Assembly (NCBI GenBank): GCA_027592105.1
Contig: JAQCLA010000091.1
Location: 1 to 9,049 of the forward strand
Source: Pseudomonadota bacterium
GTDB taxonomy: Bacteria; Pseudomonadota; Alphaproteobacteria; Rhodobacterales; Rhodobacteraceae
Reading direction: 5' to 3'
DNA length: 9,049 bases
This document shows positions 5,561 through 9,049 of this stretch, in pieces. A program made the position numbers and the translations under genes. Position 1 is the stretch's first letter. Each line of letters opens with the position of its first letter. The notes below the pieces were generated by a model, which saw nothing but the letters and a program-made list of their open reading frames with translations, was not told where the DNA came from and made no database searches.

Positions 5561-8345
5561 CCGAAACCCGACCCTTCCCCCGACCGCATCCGAACCGGGC
5601 GAGTTGATCGCACCGGCCAAGGACATCTTGGATGAAGCCGCTTTATGCGCCGCGCTGGACGCCGCGACCGCCGGGCTGACGGATGCCGCAGCGCTCCGCG
5701 CGGCCGCCACCCAATGCCTTCAGGCAGCACAAGAAACAGGGCGCGCCGTCATTGCCGCCGGGATCGCAGCCCAGCCGATGACCGCGCGGCGCATCACGCG
5801 GGCCTATACCCATCTGACCGATGGCCTTGTGCGCGCGGTGTTGCATGTCGCACAGGCCCATATCGCTCCGGGTGGCGGGCCTACGCGTAACCAGATGGCC
5901 GTGATGGCGGTGGGCGGCTACGGGCGTGGCGAAATGGCCCCCCATTCCGATGTCGACCTGCTGTTCGTGACCACGCGTGAGATCACCCCGCAGATGGAAA
6001 AGGTGATCGAGTTTGCGCTCTACATGCTGTGGGATCTGCACCTGAAGGTCGGCCATGCCAGCCGGACGCTCAAGGAATGCCTGAAGCTCGGCAAGCAAGA
6101 TGTCACGATCCGCACCAGCCTGTTGGAAATGCGCCAGATCACCGGCGATGCCGCCATCGCCCAAGAGCTGCAAAAAACCCTGCAAACCCAGCTATTTCGC
6201 GGCACAGTTGGCGAGTTCATCGAGGCCAAGCTCGAAGAGCGCGCCACGCGCCACCGCAAGCAAGGCGGCCAGCGCTACGTGGTCGAGCCGAATGTGAAGG
6301 AAGGCAAAGGTGGCTTGCGCGATCTCCAGACGCTTTACTGGATCGCCAAATACGAACATGGCGTTGCACGGGCGGGTGAGCTGGTGGCGCTGGGCGTGTT
6401 CTTGCCCGAGGAATTCGCGGCCTTCGACGCGGCCGAACGCTTTTTATGGGCGGTGCGCTGCCATCTGCACCTGATCGCGGGCCGCGCCCAAGATCAACTG
6501 ACCTTCGACAATCAGGTGGCTGTGGCCGAACGGCTTGGCTACCGCGACCATTCGGGCCGCCGCGCGGTCGAGCATTTCATGCAAGACTACTTCCGCCACG
6601 CCACCCGCGTGGGCGAGTTGACCCGGATTTTCCTGACCGAATTGGAAGCGCGCCACATCAAGCAGGAACCGGGGCTTTTCGGGTTTTTCCGGGGCCGCCC
6701 GCAACGCAAGAAACTCAAGCCCGGCTATGTGGTGAAACAAAACCGCATCAGCGTCGCCAATGAGGCGAGCTTTTTCGCCGACAAACTCAACATGCTGCGC
6801 CTGTTTCAAGAGGCGCTGCGCACCGGTTACCTGCTGCATCCCGACGTGATGCGCGCGGTCTCTTCCAACCTCAAGCTGATCGATGAAGAGATGCGCCGCG
6901 ATCCAGAGGCGGTGAGCATCTTCCTCGACCTCATGCTCAAGCACGGCAACCCCGAGCGCGCGCTGCGCCGCATGAACGAATTGGGGGTGCTGGCGGCCTT
7001 CTTGCCCGAGTTTGCGCCCATCGTCGCGATGATGCAGTTCAACATGTATCACAGCTACACAGTCGATGAGCATACGATCCAAGTCATCTCGACGCTCGCC
7101 CAGATCGAACGCGGCGAGTTGAAAGAGGAATTGCCCGTCGCCTCCGGGATCTTGAAAGAAACGATCAACCGCAAGGTGCTTTATCTGGCCTGCCTCCTGC
7201 ATGACATCGGCAAGGGCCGGAAAGAGGATCACTCGATCCTTGGCGCGCGCATCGCACGAAATGTGGGACCGCGTCTTGGCCTGAAACAGGCCGAGGCCGA
7301 GACCGTGGAATGGCTGGTGCGCTATCACCTGCTGATGTCGGATATGGCGCAAAAGCGCGATATCGCCGACCCGCGCACCGTGCGCGATTTCGCCAAGGCG
7401 GTCAAAACCCGCGAGCGGCTTGACCTGCTGACGGTATTGACGGTCTGCGACATTCGCGGCGTTGGTCCGCATACATGGAACAACTGGAAAGCCACGCTGT
7501 TGCGCGGGCTGCACCGCGCCACGGCCATGGCGCTTGATACAGGGCTGGAAGATCTCAACCGCGACAAGCTGGAAGGCGAGGCCAAGCGCGCCTTGCGCGA
7601 CGCGCTCGCGGGCTGGTCCAAACCCGATCTCAAGGCCGAAATGGATCGCCACTACGGCCCCTATTGGCAGGGCCTCGATCTAGCCACGCAAGTGACCTTT
7701 GCCGAAATGCTGCGCGGCATCGGTGATGATGAAATCCGCATCGACACCCGCGAAGACCTCGACCGGGATGCCACGCGCGTCTGTTTTGCGCTCAATGATC
7801 ACCCCGGCATCTTCAGCCGCTTGGCGGGTGCCTTGTCGCTTGTGGGCGCCAATGTGGTGGACGCGCGCACCTATACCTCCAAGGATGGCTATGCCACGGC
7901 CGTCTTCTGGGTGCAGGATGCCGAAGGCAACCCCTACGAGGCGCGCCGCCTGCCGCGCCTGCGCGACATGATCGACAAGACCCTCAAGGGCGAGGTCGTG
8001 GCCTCGCGCGCATTGGAAAGCCGGGAAAAGATCAAAAAGCGCGAACGCCCCTTCAAGGTGGCGACCAATATCACCTTCGATAATGACGGCTCGGAAATCT
8101 ACACCATCATCGAGGTCGATACCCGCGACCGCCCCGGCCTGCTTTACGATCTGACCAAGACGCTGGCCGCCTCGAACATCTATATCTCCTCGGCGGTGAT
8201 CGCGACCTATGGCGCACAGGTGGTCGATACCTTCTACGTCAAGGATATGTTCGGCCTGAAACTCCACGCCAAATCCCGCCAAGAGGCGCTCGAGCGCAAG
8301 CTGCGCGACGCAATCGCGCGCGTGGCCGAGCGGGCGGGTGCCTGA
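5520..8345 (+). CDS. glnD: [Protein-PII] uridylyltransferase / uridylyl-removing enzyme
   Basis: GlnD senses glutamine and adds or removes UMP on PII signalling proteins, thereby controlling glutamine synthetase and nitrogen-regulated genes. The 941-residue length is normal for alphaproteobacteria. The nucleotidyltransferase domain shows GGYGRGEMAPHSDVD at 132-146, with catalytic Asp144 and Asp146. Next comes the PII-uridylyltransferase helical region, including NVKEGKGGLRDLQTLYWIAK. The HD phosphohydrolase domain that removes UMP has HDIGKG with His561-Asp562. Two ACT domains bind glutamine: ACT1 from about 754 (LNDHPGIFSRLAGAL) and ACT2 from about 861 (DTRDRPGLLYDLTKTLA). All four domains look intact, so both activities are expected. 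The likely start is TTG at 5520, inside the lpoA-like gene (41-base overlap); a later TTG at 5604 is less likely. murJ follows one base after the stop. The function is firm; the exact start is moderately sure. Confidence 0.96.
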   Translation: MTPPQDALAVSVSDRNPTLPPTASEPGELIAPAKDILDEAALCAALDAATAGLTDAAALRAAATQCLQAAQETGRAVIAAGIAAQPMTARRITRAYTHLTDGLVRAVLHVAQAHIAPGGGPTRNQMAVMAVGGYGRGEMAPHSDVDLLFVTTREITPQMEKVIEFALYMLWDLHLKVGHASRTLKECLKLGKQDVTIRTSLLEMRQITGDAAIAQELQKTLQTQLFRGTVGEFIEAKLEERATRHRKQGGQRYVVEPNVKEGKGGLRDLQTLYWIAKYEHGVARAGELVALGVFLPEEFAAFDAAERFLWAVRCHLHLIAGRAQDQLTFDNQVAVAERLGYRDHSGRRAVEHFMQDYFRHATRVGELTRIFLTELEARHIKQEPGLFGFFRGRPQRKKLKPGYVVKQNRISVANEASFFADKLNMLRLFQEALRTGYLLHPDVMRAVSSNLKLIDEEMRRDPEAVSIFLDLMLKHGNPERALRRMNELGVLAAFLPEFAPIVAMMQFNMYHSYTVDEHTIQVISTLAQIERGELKEELPVASGILKETINRKVLYLACLLHDIGKGRKEDHSILGARIARNVGPRLGLKQAEAETVEWLVRYHLLMSDMAQKRDIADPRTVRDFAKAVKTRERLDLLTVLTVCDIRGVGPHTWNNWKATLLRGLHRATAMALDTGLEDLNRDKLEGEAKRALRDALAGWSKPDLKAEMDRHYGPYWQGLDLATQVTFAEMLRGIGDDEIRIDTREDLDRDATRVCFALNDHPGIFSRLAGALSLVGANVVDARTYTSKDGYATAVFWVQDAEGNPYEARRLPRLRDMIDKTLKGEVVASRALESREKIKKRERPFKVATNITFDNDGSEIYTIIEVDTRDRPGLLYDLTKTLAASNIYISSAVIATYGAQVVDTFYVKDMFGLKLHAKSRQEALERKLRDAIARVAERAGA

Positions 8346-8346
8346 G

Positions 8347-9049
8347 ATGGCCGCGGTCGCACGCCCCATCCGCCTGATCGCGGGTTTTATCACCGTCGGT
8401 TTCTGGACGCTGGCCAGCCGCATCTTGGGCTTCGTGCGCGACATCCTGATTGCGGCCTATATGGGCACCGGGCCAGTGGCCGAGGCGTTTTTCATCGCCT
8501 TTTCCCTGCCCAACATGTTCCGCCGCTTTTTCGCCGAAGGGGCGTTCAACACCGCCTTCGTGCCGATGTTTTCCAAGAAGCTGGAAGCAGGCGAGAACCC
8601 GCTTGGCTTTGCACGCGACGCGATTTCAGGTCTGGCCAGTGTGCTGATCGTGCTGACCTTGGTGGCGCAACTTGTGATGCCCTGGCTGGTTTTGGCCGTG
8701 GCAGGTGGCTTTGCGGGCGATGTGCGCTTGGAACTGGCTGTCGATATGGGGCGGGTGGCCTTTTGCTACATCTTGTTCATCTCGCTTGCGGCGCTGGCCT
8801 CGGGCCTGTTGAACGCGACGGGGCGTTTCGCGGCGGCGGCGGCGGCTCCGATCTTGCTCAACCTGATCTTGATCGCCGCGCTGATCTTGGCTGAAAGCGG
8901 CGCTGTTTCAGGCGTCACCTTTGGCGTCGAGACACCGACCACCGCATCGTTGACGGGGCTGCATCACGGCACGCTTCTGGTTTGGGGAACCGTGCTGGCG
9001 GGCATCGCACAATTGGCCCTTGTCTGGGTCGTGGCCGCGCGCCTTGGCT
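8347..9049 (+). CDS. murJ: Lipid II flippase MurJ (MviN), N-terminal part, 3' truncated by window edge
   Basis: An open frame starts at ATG 8347 and runs off the window end without a stop, giving 234 residues of a family of about 510-530. MurJ flips lipid II across the inner membrane for peptidoglycan synthesis. The family marks are SRILGFVRDILIAAYMG (24-40), with Arg25 and Arg31, and FFIAFSLPNMFRRFFAEGAF (48-67), followed by NTAFVPMF. Arg59-Arg60 and Glu64-Gly65 belong to the central hydrophilic cavity region. Several long hydrophobic stretches follow, such as SVLIVLTLVAQLVMPWLVLAV, as expected for a polytopic MOP-superfamily transporter. A run of six alanines occurs at 162-167. One base separates it from the glnD stop, so it is likely co-transcribed and translationally coupled; no strong Shine-Dalgarno is seen. 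Identity is very secure. Confidence 0.95.
   Translation, partial: MAAVARPIRLIAGFITVGFWTLASRILGFVRDILIAAYMGTGPVAEAFFIAFSLPNMFRRFFAEGAFNTAFVPMFSKKLEAGENPLGFARDAISGLASVLIVLTLVAQLVMPWLVLAVAGGFAGDVRLELAVDMGRVAFCYILFISLAALASGLLNATGRFAAAAAAPILLNLILIAALILAESGAVSGVTFGVETPTTASLTGLHHGTLLVWGTVLAGIAQLALVWVVAARLG
8830..8847 (+). repeat. Short GCG trinucleotide run in murJ
   Basis: Five GCG codons followed by GCT encode six consecutive alanines (residues 162-167) just before PILLNLIL in a predicted membrane region. Alanine-rich sequence is common at this place in the family, so it is probably tolerated, but a pure trinucleotide run is a possible slippage site. Confidence 0.6.

Noticed and set aside
4334..5710. 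Long - strand open frame of 458 codons opposite the lpoA-like gene
   Set aside because: It is antisense to a clear lipoprotein gene with a good ribosome binding site. Its translation is rich in Arg, His and Gly, has no recognisable domain, and is typical of shadow frames opposite high-GC genes.
6444..7652. Long - strand open frame of 402 codons opposite glnD
   Set aside because: It lies wholly within the conserved glnD coding region, including its HD domain, and its predicted protein resembles no family; it is a shadow frame.
1..9049. CRISPR array, tRNA, insertion sequence or prophage genes
   Set aside because: I saw no regularly spaced direct repeats, cloverleaf-like sequence, transposase or phage proteins. 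Nearly all bases belong to conserved housekeeping genes on one strand or the other.

Overview
The window is an ordinary, tightly packed chromosomal stretch from a high-GC alphaproteobacterium, most probably a member of the Rhodobacteraceae/Rhodobacterales. The evidence is protein character, strong G/C bias at third codon positions, and the gene order comM | gshB-yraN-rsmI | lpoA-like-glnD-murJ. It holds eight genes: six complete, one truncated at each edge. I see no transposon, phage, CRISPR array, tRNA or rRNA.

Left part (1-2021, + strand): the C-terminal part of a glutathione S-transferase family protein runs in from outside the window. After a 47-base gap comes comM (YifB family Mg-chelatase-like AAA ATPase). 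The gap is the most interesting non-coding stretch: it carries a CtrA-like site, a perfect TTAACCAT half-site overlapping the likely start codon, and an 11-bp inverted repeat.

Middle part (2025-4282, - strand): rsmI (16S rRNA C1402 2'-O-methyltransferase), yraN (UPF0102 nuclease-fold protein) and gshB (glutathione synthetase) read leftwards, probably as one operon. rsmI and yraN overlap by ATGA. gshB converges on comM, with three bases between the stop codons.

Right part (4397-9049, + strand): a lipoprotein resembling the periplasmic-binding-fold domain of the penicillin-binding-protein activator LpoA is divergent from rsmI. It overlaps glnD (PII uridylyltransferase/uridylyl-removing enzyme) by 41 bases. 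glnD is followed one base later by murJ (lipid II flippase), cut by the window end. This looks like one operon joining peptidoglycan synthesis control, nitrogen sensing and lipid II export. The rsmI/lpoA/yraN cluster echoes the E. coli yraL-yraM-yraN neighbourhood.

I found no wholly new system. The best lead is possible CtrA control of comM, which would fit the link between CtrA, gene transfer agents and DNA uptake in Rhodobacterales. Other points are the stop-codon palindrome between comM and gshB, and the overlapping lpoA-like/glnD junction with its TTG start.
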